A stretch of DNA of 64,000 nucleotides from Enterococcus sp. BWR-S5. Its GTDB lineage: Bacteria; Bacillota; Bacilli; Lactobacillales; Enterococcaceae. Position numbers and translations under genes: made by a program. Of this stretch, positions 37,989-46,838 are shown piece after piece. Each line of letters opens with the position of its first letter. Positions within the stretch are counted from its first letter, which is position 1. Location: positions 245,952-309,951 of the forward strand of contig NZ_JADOEQ010000003.1 of the NCBI RefSeq assembly GCF_016745255.1, in the 5' to 3' direction. The notes under the pieces were generated by a model. The model was not told the origin of the DNA. It did no database searches and worked only from the letters and a program-made list of their open reading frames with translations.

Positions 37989-38555
37989 CTATTGCTCTTT
38001 GTTCATTTGATTCTTACGTCCTTCTTTCAGACGTTTAATCAAGGTTGCTCGATTCGCTTTCTTGATGGATTTAGCAGACATATTTACACTAGTATCCTTT
38101 TCTGCCAAGTTCCGCAGCTCCTCTATAGAGAGTTTGACCAACCCATCATCAGAATAAGCTTCTTGAATAACCTCATCTTCCACACTTACTCTATCAGGGG
38201 TTGCTACATCCTCTATCTCATGTGTTACAATTTGCAAAGCTTCGTTTTCGTTTTCAGCCCTATATTTTTCTTGAACTGATTTTTCAGGAAAAAGTACTGA
38301 ACTGACTTCTGTATGTGGTCGTGCAATTACGTGCCTTGAGATTAGCGCTTCTTGCCCGAATGCCAACACAGCTGCTTCACCGGCATCGACAGCCGCTTTG
38401 ACTGCCCCAACATCACCGGATACAATAATGGTTACCAAACCTCCGCCAACAAGTGCTTTTTCAATCAACTCAACCTGCGATGTTTTTAACATGACATCCG
38501 CAGATTCTATAGCGGGAATCAAGCCCTTTGTTTCAATTAATCCAATTGCCTGCAC
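37989..38555 (-). CDS. BMC shell protein with C-terminal helical extension
   Basis: 188 aa. Residues 1-90 are a BMC-H domain ([19 protein letters not shown]...[26 protein letters not shown]). A charged linker (about 95-135) leads to a C-terminal domain of about 40 residues, LSIEELRNLAEKDTSVNMSA then KSIKKANRATLIKRLKEG, which resembles Rho_N/SAP-like helix-extended-helix nucleic-acid binding folds. EutK has an analogous BMC plus HTH layout. It starts at a GTG with AGGGGG 8 bases upstream. Confidence 0.9.
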   Translation of the reverse strand: MQAIGLIETKGLIPAIESADVMLKTSQVELIEKALVGGGLVTIIVSGDVGAVKAAVDAGEAAVLAFGQEALISRHVIARPHTEVSSVLFPEKSVQEKYRAENENEALQIVTHEIEDVATPDRVSVEDEVIQEAYSDDGLVKLSIEELRNLAEKDTSVNMSAKSIKKANRATLIKRLKEGRKNQMNKEQ

Positions 38556-38632
38556 TAAGTGAGCCCCCTTTCTTTTAGTTCCTCTGCTTCATTCTATATC
38601 GCAAGCTTAAGCCCTCGATATTTTGATAAGCC

Positions 38633-39229
38633 TTAAGAACGAACATAGAATATTTTTGCTGTTCCTATTGCTGAACGTTCCAGTTGTATGCCGGCAGGAA
38701 TAGAGACGATATCGCCTTTCTCTGCTTTATAAGCTCTTTCATTGATTTTCACAATCAATTCTCCTTCTAAGACAAGGTTTACTTCCTCAGATTTTGTTTT
38801 GATGCAAAAATCAGTATCTTGTATCGCCAGCAGTCCTGCTTCCAAGGTATCCTTTTTAACTAAAACCTGCCCGCATAGTTGCTTATTGTCTTTTTGGGAG
38901 GAAGACATTCTAACTGTTTTTCCATAAATAATTTTTACTCCGGATTCGTCTTGATGAGCCTCATAAGGATCATCCTTCAGAGAAGTAATTAATGCCTGTA
39001 AAATATCTTTATTCCCTAGTAGTTGCAGAATACTGTTAACCGCTTCATCCGAATCCAACTGAGCGATTGTCTGATTGGACTTTTCAGGCTGTTCAATTAA
39101 ACGAATGCCCTTTTCCTCAGCAAAATCAATAGCTGCAGGTGTAATAATTGTATCCGGAGCTACCACACATTCCTCTTCTTGTTCTGCTAACAACTGCTCC
39201 ATATCAGCCATGGAAATAAGCTTTTTCAA
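38633..39229 (-). CDS. eutQ: EutQ-like cupin protein
   Basis: 198 aa with an N-terminal segment (AAIDFAEEKGIRLIE) shared by EutQ and EutT-type proteins and a C-terminal cupin (about 100-195, KTVRMSSSQKDNKQLCGQV...NLVLEGELIVKINERAYKAEKGDIVSIPAG). EutQ of Salmonella has acetate kinase activity; because no ackA is in this operon, it may provide the last step here. It starts at a TTG preceded by AGGTG. Confidence 0.85.
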   Translation of the reverse strand: MKKLISMADMEQLLAEQEEECVVAPDTIITPAAIDFAEEKGIRLIEQPEKSNQTIAQLDSDEAVNSILQLLGNKDILQALITSLKDDPYEAHQDESGVKIIYGKTVRMSSSQKDNKQLCGQVLVKKDTLEAGLLAIQDTDFCIKTKSEEVNLVLEGELIVKINERAYKAEKGDIVSIPAGIQLERSAIGTAKIFYVRS

Positions 39230-39249
39230 AAAATATCACCTCTTTACAA

Positions 39250-39510
39250 TTAAAATCGGCAATCTTCATCAATGATACCGATAACAGCTGCATCGATTGG
39301 CAGTACATTATCTTCAAAAATTCTGCCGGCAGAAGATCCTTGACAAATGATTACTCTATCTCCAATACCTGCTCCAATCAAATCAACAACAATCAGTCTC
39401 TGCCCTTGGGCTTCCGCATCGATTACTTCAGCCAGCATGAATTTTAAGCCATTTAGTGATTCAATTTTCCTTGTTGCCCAAACATTATCTACTAATTTCG
39501 CTGCCAACAT
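39250..39510 (-). CDS. eutN: BMC vertex protein (EutN/CcmL pentamer)
   Basis: 86 aa: MLAAKLVDNVWATRKIESLN, then FMLAEVIDAEAQGQRLIVVDLIGAGIGDRVIICQGSSA and AAVIGIIDE, the EutN/CcmL/PduN pattern that caps compartment vertices. It is the only vertex gene in the locus. The ATG at 39510 is taken because the GTG nine bases upstream overlaps the previous stop and is too close to the ribosome site. Confidence 0.92.
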   Translation of the reverse strand: MLAAKLVDNVWATRKIESLNGLKFMLAEVIDAEAQGQRLIVVDLIGAGIGDRVIICQGSSAGRIFEDNVLPIDAAVIGIIDEDCRF

Positions 39511-39511
39511 C

Positions 39512-39826
39512 TTAATCACTGCCTCTGCTTTTTTTCATTTTCAATTTAATATCATTGACCGCTGTTTCTACTGATGCGGTATCGCCAATCAATGCTAATA
39601 AAACCATATTCTGTGGGCAGCTCCCTCTAATATCCACAGCTGTGATTCCAGCTGCTTTTTCAGCTAAGTCTGCCACATACACCATGTCAATCAGCTTGCC
39701 TTGTATCAAACCAATGGCGTCACAGCCTGCCAAAATATCTTTTCCGGCAGCGCTGCTCATGCCCATTCTTCTGCTGATTATCTCTAAAGCACCTGATGAA
39801 GGTGATTGAATTATTCTAAAATCCAT
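39512..39826 (-). CDS. BMC-domain shell protein, probably circularly permuted
   Basis: 104 aa: IIQSPSSGALEIISRRMGMS, GCDAIGLIQGKLIDMVYVADLAEKAAGITAV, and SCPQNMVLLALIGDTASVETAVNDIKLKM. The order resembles the permuted BMC of EutS/PduU more than that of PduA, and it is distinct from the clear EutS at 41765. It probably forms a second permuted hexamer. Precise type is uncertain. Confidence 0.8.
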   Translation of the reverse strand: MDFRIIQSPSSGALEIISRRMGMSSAAGKDILAGCDAIGLIQGKLIDMVYVADLAEKAAGITAVDIRGSCPQNMVLLALIGDTASVETAVNDIKLKMKKSRGSD

Positions 39827-39843
39827 TGCCGTTCCCTGCTTTC

Positions 39844-40695
39844 TTAGACTAATGTCTGCTGTTTGCAGCTTAGTGCAATCCCCAAAGGTGTTACAAACAT
39901 AGGATTTTCAGGCTTGTATGTTGAAATTCCTGTTTTAGCTTCAATAATTTCCTCAATGCCCGTCAAGCAGCAAGTACCACCGACCAGATAAATTTCATCA
40001 ACATCATGTTGCCGGATTGAATCAATGACAATTGTTGACACTTTCTCAATTACCGGCTTCAAAATTGGCAGCAGCTCAATGTGATTGGCTTTGTTTCTCT
40101 TGAAAACATCAGCTTCTTCAAACGGCAGCTGATAGGCTCCTGCAACAACCAGTGAAAAATGTGTTCCTCCTGTTGGTTCGTCTAACACTTCAAGAACATG
40201 TCCATCTTTCAGTATCGTGATACCGGTAGTACCTCCACCTATATCAACAATTGCCCCGTTTTGAATGTTCAGCACTTCATTCGCCGCTGTCGGTTCATCC
40301 AGCAACGCTGTGATTTCAAAACCAGCTGCCTCAACTACATGTCGGATAACACCATGATCCAACGACTGTGTACCTGGCGGCAGAGCTGCAGCACAATAAG
40401 TCAGTTCTGTTTGAAGCTGTTGCTCTAACTCCTGCTTCAGCTCGGAAACAATACGAATCGCTCCTAGGTAATCAACAATCATGCCGTCTTTCACTACATC
40501 TGCATATTGATAAGCGCCTGCAACAGGTTTTTTCTGCTCATCAAGTACCGAAATCACGATACAGGATGTACCCAAATCAACACCGGTGTAGTAACATTTT
40601 GATTTACTTTTTTGAGGATGCTCAATTACTTCCTCAAATGCTGCAATCAATTTATCGCAATAACTAAATACCTTTTGCTTTTCCTGTACTGTCAT
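39844..40695 (-). CDS. eutJ: EutJ-like actin-fold chaperone
   Basis: 283 aa of the Hsp70/actin ATPase fold: YYTGVDLGTSCIVISVLDE (phosphate 1), NGAIVDIGGGTTGITIL (phosphate 2), LVGGTCCLTGIEE (adenosine). EutJ is present in many ethanolamine and choline loci; its proposed role is folding or repair of compartment enzymes. Its ATG overlaps the stop of the preceding gene (ATGA), so the two are coupled. Confidence 0.92.
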   Translation of the reverse strand: MTVQEKQKVFSYCDKLIAAFEEVIEHPQKSKSKCYYTGVDLGTSCIVISVLDEQKKPVAGAYQYADVVKDGMIVDYLGAIRIVSELKQELEQQLQTELTYCAAALPPGTQSLDHGVIRHVVEAAGFEITALLDEPTAANEVLNIQNGAIVDIGGGTTGITILKDGHVLEVLDEPTGGTHFSLVVAGAYQLPFEEADVFKRNKANHIELLPILKPVIEKVSTIVIDSIRQHDVDEIYLVGGTCCLTGIEEIIEAKTGISTYKPENPMFVTPLGIALSCKQQTLV

Positions 40696-41315
40696 TTTTC
40701 CCCACCTATCGCTCTATGAATCAATCCTTCTAAAATACGACATCCAATATCAATTCGCTCTACAGCGAAAGCCCGCTGTTCCGTTTCTGCTGTTTCTTTC
40801 TCATCATTCTTTGTTGTTAGTTCTGCTTTAAGCAGATTTAACTCAGCAATTAGAAATTGCAACAAAGCTATCGTCCTACCCTTCGGTAATTGAACATGAA
40901 AAGCAGATATATTGTGCTTCTCATCTGCACTCAGAGAGCAATCTGACAGAAGCTCAGGCAACTCAGATTGAGAGCCTTCCTTTTCTATATCCGCCAAATA
41001 GCTTTCCAATAGCATAACCTGCTCCGCAATATATATATCCTCATCTGTAAGAAAACTAACAATAAGGAGGAATGATGCCAAAACTTTTTCAAGCCTTGGT
41101 TTCAAAAAAGAAGAGATATTATTGCCTTTAAAACAAGCTTTTTCCGTTTTTCTTGCTTCTAGCTGTTCTTTTTGAGCGTCGGAAATTCGGATATTTCTAT
41201 CAAGCAGAAATTGCCTGGCTTCAGGAGTCAGCCTTGTTTTCTGTGCTACTTCATATTCAGTGAAATGAGTGCGTCGATAACTCATGCGCAGCTCTGATTC
41301 AGTGATAAAGTACAT
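40692..41315 (-). CDS. EutT-like protein, cofactor function doubtful
   Basis: 207 aa. The N-terminus (MYFITESELRMSYRRTHFTE, then KTRLTPEARQFLLDRNIRISD) matches the start of EutT, the ATP:cobalamin adenosyltransferase, and the helical body follows (VMLLESYLADIEKEG). The His-Cys-Cys metal motif of EutT is not seen; the only cysteines are scattered. CutC needs no cobalamin, so the enzyme role would be without purpose here. It may act as a structural or scaffold relic. The ATG at 41315 is preferred over the GTG at 41327. Confidence 0.7.
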   Translation of the reverse strand: MYFITESELRMSYRRTHFTEYEVAQKTRLTPEARQFLLDRNIRISDAQKEQLEARKTEKACFKGNNISSFLKPRLEKVLASFLLIVSFLTDEDIYIAEQVMLLESYLADIEKEGSQSELPELLSDCSLSADEKHNISAFHVQLPKGRTIALLQFLIAELNLLKAELTTKNDEKETAETEQRAFAVERIDIGCRILEGLIHRAIGGEK

Positions 41316-41333
41316 GATCGACTCCACTCCTTT

Positions 41334-41768
41334 CTACTTTAAATACTTCAATAACGTTTTTCTAAAAGCTGCAAAGTCTTCTGAAGATAAATTATCAAGA
41401 ACCACTGTTTCTTCTACACCGGCTTTTTCCAAAAAGCTTAAAGCTTTTGACATCGTTCCGTGCTCTTGTCTTCCAATAACCAGTCCAATTACAGGACAAT
41501 TGAAGGAGGCGGCAAAATTGGGCGGGTACAGACTTTCCTGTGCTTGACTATGCACTAAGAAAAGTACACACCCAGCGGTTTGAGCAAGTGTTAAAATGTA
41601 GCGGTACATTGATACATTTTCTAAATATTGAGCAGGTACATCAATTGTGCAGCTTCCATAAATCGCATCCTGCCTTTTTTTTAGCGGTTCAGTTGTTCCA
41701 TTCAGCCAGTTGGCAATTGAGGATTTTCCACTACTTTGCGCACCAACAATCATGATTCTTCTCTTCAT
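41334..41768 (-). CDS. eutP: EutP/PduV-like small GTPase
   Basis: 144 aa with the P-loop GAQSSGKSS (residues 8-16), followed by [18 protein letters not shown] (threonine-containing switch region) and [12 protein letters not shown]. PduV localises compartments and EutP has been linked to acetate kinase activity. Its ATG overlaps the eutS stop (ATGA). Confidence 0.88.
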   Translation of the reverse strand: MKRRIMIVGAQSSGKSSIANWLNGTTEPLKKRQDAIYGSCTIDVPAQYLENVSMYRYILTLAQTAGCVLFLVHSQAQESLYPPNFAASFNCPVIGLVIGRQEHGTMSKALSFLEKAGVEETVVLDNLSSEDFAAFRKTLLKYLK

Positions 41769-42094
41769 GTTTTTGTAACCGGCACGACAGTGAAGTTCAA
41801 CATGTCACTTAGTACACTGTTTACTTCTCTAATCGCTGCTTCAACACTGGCTACATCTCCAGTTATGACTAATGAACCAGTGAATCGATCGAGAAACCCT
41901 ATATCAACAGCTGAAGCTTTTGTAGCAACATCTGCAGCAATAATTGCAGTTTCTGATGGTGTAAATGTCATCAAGCCAACAGCATCTCCTGCTTCGACCC
42001 CTAATCGTTCACAGATATCTACCATTGGAGAAGCTAGAACATGGGCAAGAGTGACTTGTTTTCCCGGAACAGATTCTTGTATAATTCGCTGCAT
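41765..42094 (-). CDS. eutS: BMC shell protein EutS
   Basis: 109 aa: [68 protein letters not shown], ending FTVVPVTKT. This is nearly the standard EutS sequence pattern, a circularly permuted BMC domain forming bent hexamers. It follows cutD by 12 bp. Confidence 0.95.
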   Translation of the reverse strand: MQRIIQESVPGKQVTLAHVLASPMVDICERLGVEAGDAVGLMTFTPSETAIIAADVATKASAVDIGFLDRFTGSLVITGDVASVEAAIREVNSVLSDMLNFTVVPVTKT

Positions 42095-42106
42095 TCATGC
42101 TCCCTC

Positions 42107-43051
42107 CTAATGTCGAATAACCTTAACTGGAAAATCATAGTTGGAGATTTGTTCTTCTATCAAATCAAGATCCTCTTCAGACATGCTCAAATCCTCAGTA
42201 ATTGGATAGATACGGTCAAGCTGATCGTATTTGTTTACACCCAACTTGTGGTATGGGAGCAGGTCTATTCCTTGAAAATTCCGCTTTTCTTTGTGAGGCA
42301 TCAAGAACTCGATTGTTCGATGAATCGTATCCGGATCGTTATTCAGTCCTTTCATCAAAGGCATCCGAACCTTCACGTTATATCGTTTACGGAGGAGTTC
42401 TTCCATATTTTCAAGAATCCGTTCATTACGAACGCCTGTCAATTTTTGATGTTCCTGCGAATCAATATGCTTCAAATCGAATAAGAAAAGATCACAGAAT
42501 TCTGCTATTTTTACTAAGGATTTCATTGGCGCATGTCCGCATGTCTCGATTGCAGTATGAATACCTGCGTTTTTACATTCCATCAAAAGGTTGGTCGCGA
42601 ATTCAGGCTGCATTGTTACTTCACCCCCGCCAAGTGTCACGCCACCGCCAGATGTCTGATAAAATGGAATGTCTTCAATAGCAATTTCAAGCAGCTCAGA
42701 AATTAATTTATCTTCGCCTGAAATAGTAAAAGCCTTTTTAGGACAAACCTTTTCACAGGCTCTACAGCCACCGCAGTCAATCGTTCGGTCAATATAGTGA
42801 CCTACTTCCGGATCCATTTTGTGTACCTGTAATGGACAGACTTTTACACAAGCACCACAGTCAATGCATAACTTTTTCTGAAACATTACCTGGTGTTTTT
42901 TTTCGATACTCTCCGGATTCGAGCACCATTTACAGCGCAGTGGGCAGCCTTTGAAGAAGAACAAGGTACGAATTCCCGGACCATCATAAATCGAATATTT
43001 TTGAATATTAAATATTCGTGCTTTTCGTTCAATTTGAATCACTTTTTCCAT
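42107..43051 (-). CDS. cutD: Choline trimethylamine-lyase activating enzyme
   Basis: 314 aa radical SAM activase that installs the glycyl radical on CutC. The cluster motif is GCPLRCKWCSNPES (CxxxCxxC), followed by two ferredoxin-like [4Fe-4S] sites (CIDCGACVKVCPLQVHKMD, CGGCRACEKVCPKKAFTIS), and SAM-binding GGGVTLGGGEVTMQPEFA. The ATG at 43051 is chosen because AGGTG is 6 bases upstream. It lies immediately downstream of cutC, the standard order. Confidence 0.95.
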   Translation of the reverse strand: MEKVIQIERKARIFNIQKYSIYDGPGIRTLFFFKGCPLRCKWCSNPESIEKKHQVMFQKKLCIDCGACVKVCPLQVHKMDPEVGHYIDRTIDCGGCRACEKVCPKKAFTISGEDKLISELLEIAIEDIPFYQTSGGGVTLGGGEVTMQPEFATNLLMECKNAGIHTAIETCGHAPMKSLVKIAEFCDLFLFDLKHIDSQEHQKLTGVRNERILENMEELLRKRYNVKVRMPLMKGLNNDPDTIHRTIEFLMPHKEKRNFQGIDLLPYHKLGVNKYDQLDRIYPITEDLSMSEEDLDLIEEQISNYDFPVKVIRH

Positions 43052-43083
43052 GTCCATCACCTATGTTCATTTTTCAGTTTCTA

Positions 43084-45651
43084 TTAAAAATGCTCCAGCA
43101 TTGTACGACTGATAATTTCGTCCTGTACCTCTTTACATAATTCAGTAAAGTATGCACTGTAGCCGGCCACTCGAATAATCAAATCGCGATAGCTGTCAGG
43201 GTCTTTTTGTGCTTCCTTCAACACTTCATTATCGACATAACTGAATTGCATTTCTCCGTTACCTAAAACTGATGCAGTACGTAATAATGTAATCAGCCCT
43301 TGTCGTCCTTCCGGTGTTTCCAAAATTCCTCGTAATAACTTGAAGTTATGAACCATTCCGATATTCATTGATGCAACATCCATTTTCGAAACAGATTTGA
43401 TAATCGCAGTTGGACCTTTTTTATCTGCTCCTTGCGTTGGACTGATACCATCTGATAATGGTGCCCACGCTCTACGGCCATTAGCAGAAGCGCCCAACAT
43501 TTCTCCGAATGGTGTATTATTTGAGATAGATAATGTTCCATGACTGAATACAGAATAAAGTGTCTTATATTGGGAATGGATTTTTTCAGTCCAGTTGACA
43601 ATATCCGCAGCAATTAAGTCTGCATAATCATCATCGTTCCCATATTTAGGGGCATCGAGACAATCACGATGCAGCTCTTCGTATCCGCCAAAGTCAGCCT
43701 TCAAGCCATCTCGCATTTGCTCAAGCGTGTACTTTCCTTCATCAAACACCAATTTTTTGATAGCAGCCATCGAATCCGCATAAGTTCCTAATCCGGACCA
43801 AATCAAGCCCGGTCCCCAGTTATGGACACAACCACCAGCGGTCACATCCTTACCACTTTCCATACAGCCCTCCATCATCAATGACATCAATGGTTTCGGT
43901 GCTACGTCACGGTGAACACGTTGACTGATGACTGTTCCGACAGCGGATAGCTGGGTAATATAATGAATTTGTTTCTTTACAGCCTCTTCAAATTGCTCAT
44001 AGGTGTTGAAGTTATTTAAATCGCCTAAATCCAAGCCTTGTTTTGAGTTGTGCCACAGCATCCAGCCGCGGTTCAATACGAATTCAATCGCAATTGGCCA
44101 TTGCGTATATCCAGTAGATGTCCATTGATATAAACGCCCTGATTTTTGAGGCTCCACACAGCCCATTAAGCAATAGTCGCGTGCATCCTCCATACTAAAG
44201 CCTTTTGCCAACATCATCTTGATATGAGAATCATCAAAGTGACAAGCTGGGAAGCCCAGACCGGCACGAACGACATCAACAATTTTTTCCAAATATTTTT
44301 GTGGAGACTGGTTATGAATACGACAAGCCAGAGAAGGTTGGTAGACACCTACATGACGAACCGCATCCATCAATAGATACGTCAAATCATTACAAGCATC
44401 GCCGCCTTCACGCTTCACACCGCCCACACACATATTCACAAATGGTTGGTACCCGGCAAAGAACTTAGAACCACCCTCACTAGATACCCACATCATTTCG
44501 GAACACTTGATAAGGAATGCTCCGGCAATTTCAAAGGCTTCAAAATCGTTCAGTCTGCCCGCTTTTTTATCTGCTTCATAGAATGGATAAGTATACTGGT
44601 CAACACGTCCAACGGATAGACCTGTTTGGTTCTCTTCCACCATGAACAAGGATTCGATTGTCCAAACAGATTGCAGCGCTTCATGGAAAGTTGTCGGTGC
44701 ATTTGCCGGTACTTTCGCATTGATTTCACCAATTTTTTCCAACTCATTTTTCCGAACCGGATTTGTTTCCTTTTGTGCAAGTTGATACGCATAGTCTGAT
44801 AAACGTTTCGCATAAGCCATAACGCCTTCTGTTGTATCAAGAACTGACTTATAGTAATAAATACGGTCGATATCTTCTGGATTTTCCATTGACAATTCAG
44901 CCAGATGATCTTTTGCCTCTTGTTGGATATCCTTCATACCCTTTTTCATTAGAACAACGTCATACCCCGGATTAGAATCCCCGCCTCCGTTAATTTGGTG
45001 ATAGGATAAATCGCTGACAAAGGCTTCTCCTGAGAATTCCCACAATCCAGCTTCACGGTATTGCTGTTCGCATATTTCATCTAAAGAGCGACCTTCCCAG
45101 TATGGAAAGAATTCCTCTCTCATAAGTCTCTTGTCTTCATCAGAGATATAAAACGGATCCTGTGGACGTTCATGAATTGTATCTAGCTCATCTCTTGTCC
45201 ACCGCCAAGCAATATCCGGTGAAAATGCGCCTGCTCTAGGTGCACCACAAGGATGTCCGACAATTAGTTCGTCCTCCTGAATTAAAAGCGGAGCTGTTTC
45301 ACAGGCTCTTCTAAATGCTTTTGCTCGCAGCATAATCGTTGGTAATCCAGGACTTTCCTTTGAAACCTGCGTAACAGCTTTCGCACGGTGAGTAGTAATG
45401 CTGGGGACAGCTGTTAGATAATTATCTTTCAGACGCTTAAGTCTCTGTGTCATACCTTCCGGATAGCTCTCAGGATTTTCTGATGCAACAGCCACTGAAG
45501 AATCATTTGCACAGCTGACCTTCACTCCTTCTCCAGGATTTTCCAGCTCTTGGGAAATTCCTTGGAACAGCTTCAGCATGGCAGCTTTTTCTTCCGGAGA
45601 CATGTCTTTCGCTACATTTGTGAACTTTTCTGAAATATCTTTAATGTTCAT
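43084..45651 (-). CDS. cutC: Choline trimethylamine-lyase (glycyl radical enzyme)
   Basis: 855 aa. Cleaves choline to trimethylamine and acetaldehyde. Every diagnostic residue of Desulfovibrio alaskensis CutC is found with a constant +9 offset: Tyr217, Asp225 ([10 protein letters not shown]), Phe404, Cys498 and Glu500 (MGCVEPQ), Thr511 and the radical Gly830 (RVAGYSAYF). This excludes glycerol/propanediol dehydratases and pyruvate formate-lyase. An N-terminal segment (about 1-60, [20 protein letters not shown]) could target the protein to the shell. It is the short form; the long form with a fused N-terminal domain is absent. The ATG at 45651 follows AGGG. Confidence 0.96.
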   Translation of the reverse strand: MNIKDISEKFTNVAKDMSPEEKAAMLKLFQGISQELENPGEGVKVSCANDSSVAVASENPESYPEGMTQRLKRLKDNYLTAVPSITTHRAKAVTQVSKESPGLPTIMLRAKAFRRACETAPLLIQEDELIVGHPCGAPRAGAFSPDIAWRWTRDELDTIHERPQDPFYISDEDKRLMREEFFPYWEGRSLDEICEQQYREAGLWEFSGEAFVSDLSYHQINGGGDSNPGYDVVLMKKGMKDIQQEAKDHLAELSMENPEDIDRIYYYKSVLDTTEGVMAYAKRLSDYAYQLAQKETNPVRKNELEKIGEINAKVPANAPTTFHEALQSVWTIESLFMVEENQTGLSVGRVDQYTYPFYEADKKAGRLNDFEAFEIAGAFLIKCSEMMWVSSEGGSKFFAGYQPFVNMCVGGVKREGGDACNDLTYLLMDAVRHVGVYQPSLACRIHNQSPQKYLEKIVDVVRAGLGFPACHFDDSHIKMMLAKGFSMEDARDYCLMGCVEPQKSGRLYQWTSTGYTQWPIAIEFVLNRGWMLWHNSKQGLDLGDLNNFNTYEQFEEAVKKQIHYITQLSAVGTVISQRVHRDVAPKPLMSLMMEGCMESGKDVTAGGCVHNWGPGLIWSGLGTYADSMAAIKKLVFDEGKYTLEQMRDGLKADFGGYEELHRDCLDAPKYGNDDDYADLIAADIVNWTEKIHSQYKTLYSVFSHGTLSISNNTPFGEMLGASANGRRAWAPLSDGISPTQGADKKGPTAIIKSVSKMDVASMNIGMVHNFKLLRGILETPEGRQGLITLLRTASVLGNGEMQFSYVDNEVLKEAQKDPDSYRDLIIRVAGYSAYFTELCKEVQDEIISRTMLEHF

Positions 45652-45677
45652 TTCTTTCCCTCTCATTCCATTACTAT

Positions 45678-46838
45678 TTAATAAACTTTTTTGTAGATTT
45701 CCTGCAGCTCTTCAAGAGAAGGTTCTCTAGGATTGGAAGGCGTACAACGATCATTAATCGCTGCTTGAGTCATGTACTCCAAGCTTTCTTCATACTCCTT
45801 TTGATCAATCGATAATTCTTTAAATCCTGCTTCTATTCCTACTTCTCTTTTTAGTTTCTTTATGGCATCTATATAGCTTACAACGCCTTCTCTCGTTGTC
45901 CTCGCGGGCAGCTGAAGTATTCTTGCCAATTTTGCGTACTTTTTAGCAGCTTCGGTATCAGCAGCTTCCTGAAGCCCAGCATTATAATCAATGACAGCCT
46001 CAAGAAGTATTGCATTGCATCGTCCATGAGCGAGGTGAAATTTACCGCCTACCGCATGAGACAGACTATGAGTAATTCCCAACCCAGCATTTGTAAACGC
46101 AATTCCCGCCATACATGATGCGTTATGAAGACGGTCTCTGGAATAAGAATTTTGAATATCTTTGTGAAGTAAAGGAAGATGTTCAAATACCAATTGAATC
46201 GTTTTTTCAGCCATCGCATCTGTAAAATCAGTTGCTTTGGAGGAAACATAGGCCTCTGTTGCGTGAACCAGAACATCAATCCCAGTATCAATGACAACTC
46301 TGTCTGGTACGTTTTTGATACAGGTCGCATCAAGAATCGCCAAGTCAGGGGCTATATATTCGTCAACAAGACAAATTTTGTCTCCTCCTGCAGTAATGAC
46401 TGAAAAATCTGTCACCTCAGAACCGGTTCCGCTCGTTGAAGGAATGGCTACAAAGTAAGGACGTTTCTTTTTTGAATCAAGAAACTGACTTGCTGCGTAG
46501 AGAATTCCTTTCGCCGCATCAATAGCAGAGCCGCCTCCTATAGCTATCAAAATATCGGGCTCTGCTTTTTGAAAGGCTTTCAGCCCCTCTGCAATCACTT
46601 TAGTATCTGGATCAGGACGAATGCCGGTGAAGCTTTCTGTTCCAATTTGAGCTTTACGCAGACAGTCGATCACCTGGCTAAGATACCCCAGCTCAGCCAT
46701 GATCTTATCAGAGACAATGAAGGCTTTTTCCCCTTTAAGCTTCTCTAATTCTTTCAAAGAACCTTGATTTGCAATAATCTTTGTTTTCAAAGTAAACTGA
46801 TTGTTAATTGTTCTCACCTCATTATTCCAGGATGTCAA
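45678..46838 (-). CDS. Iron-type alcohol dehydrogenase of the microcompartment
   Basis: 386 aa (type III alcohol dehydrogenase, EutG/CutO/PduQ class): NAD-binding [17 protein letters not shown], metal-site [18 protein letters not shown] and [20 protein letters not shown]. It reduces acetaldehyde to ethanol and recycles NADH. The start is unresolved: TTG at 46838 inside the previous gene, or GTG at 46817 just after its stop; neither has a good ribosome site, so translation may be coupled. Confidence 0.9.
   Translation of the reverse strand: MTSWNNEVRTINNQFTLKTKIIANQGSLKELEKLKGEKAFIVSDKIMAELGYLSQVIDCLRKAQIGTESFTGIRPDPDTKVIAEGLKAFQKAEPDILIAIGGGSAIDAAKGILYAASQFLDSKKKRPYFVAIPSTSGTGSEVTDFSVITAGGDKICLVDEYIAPDLAILDATCIKNVPDRVVIDTGIDVLVHATEAYVSSKATDFTDAMAEKTIQLVFEHLPLLHKDIQNSYSRDRLHNASCMAGIAFTNAGLGITHSLSHAVGGKFHLAHGRCNAILLEAVIDYNAGLQEAADTEAAKKYAKLARILQLPARTTREGVVSYIDAIKKLKREVGIEAGFKELSIDQKEYEESLEYMTQAAINDRCTPSNPREPSLEELQEIYKKVY

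Noticed and set aside
43084..45651. Glycyl radical enzyme as pyruvate formate-lyase, glycerol or propanediol dehydratase
   Set aside because: The Cys-Val-Glu active site, Tyr217, Asp225, Phe404 and Thr511 all match choline lyase, and PFL would have a double Cys.
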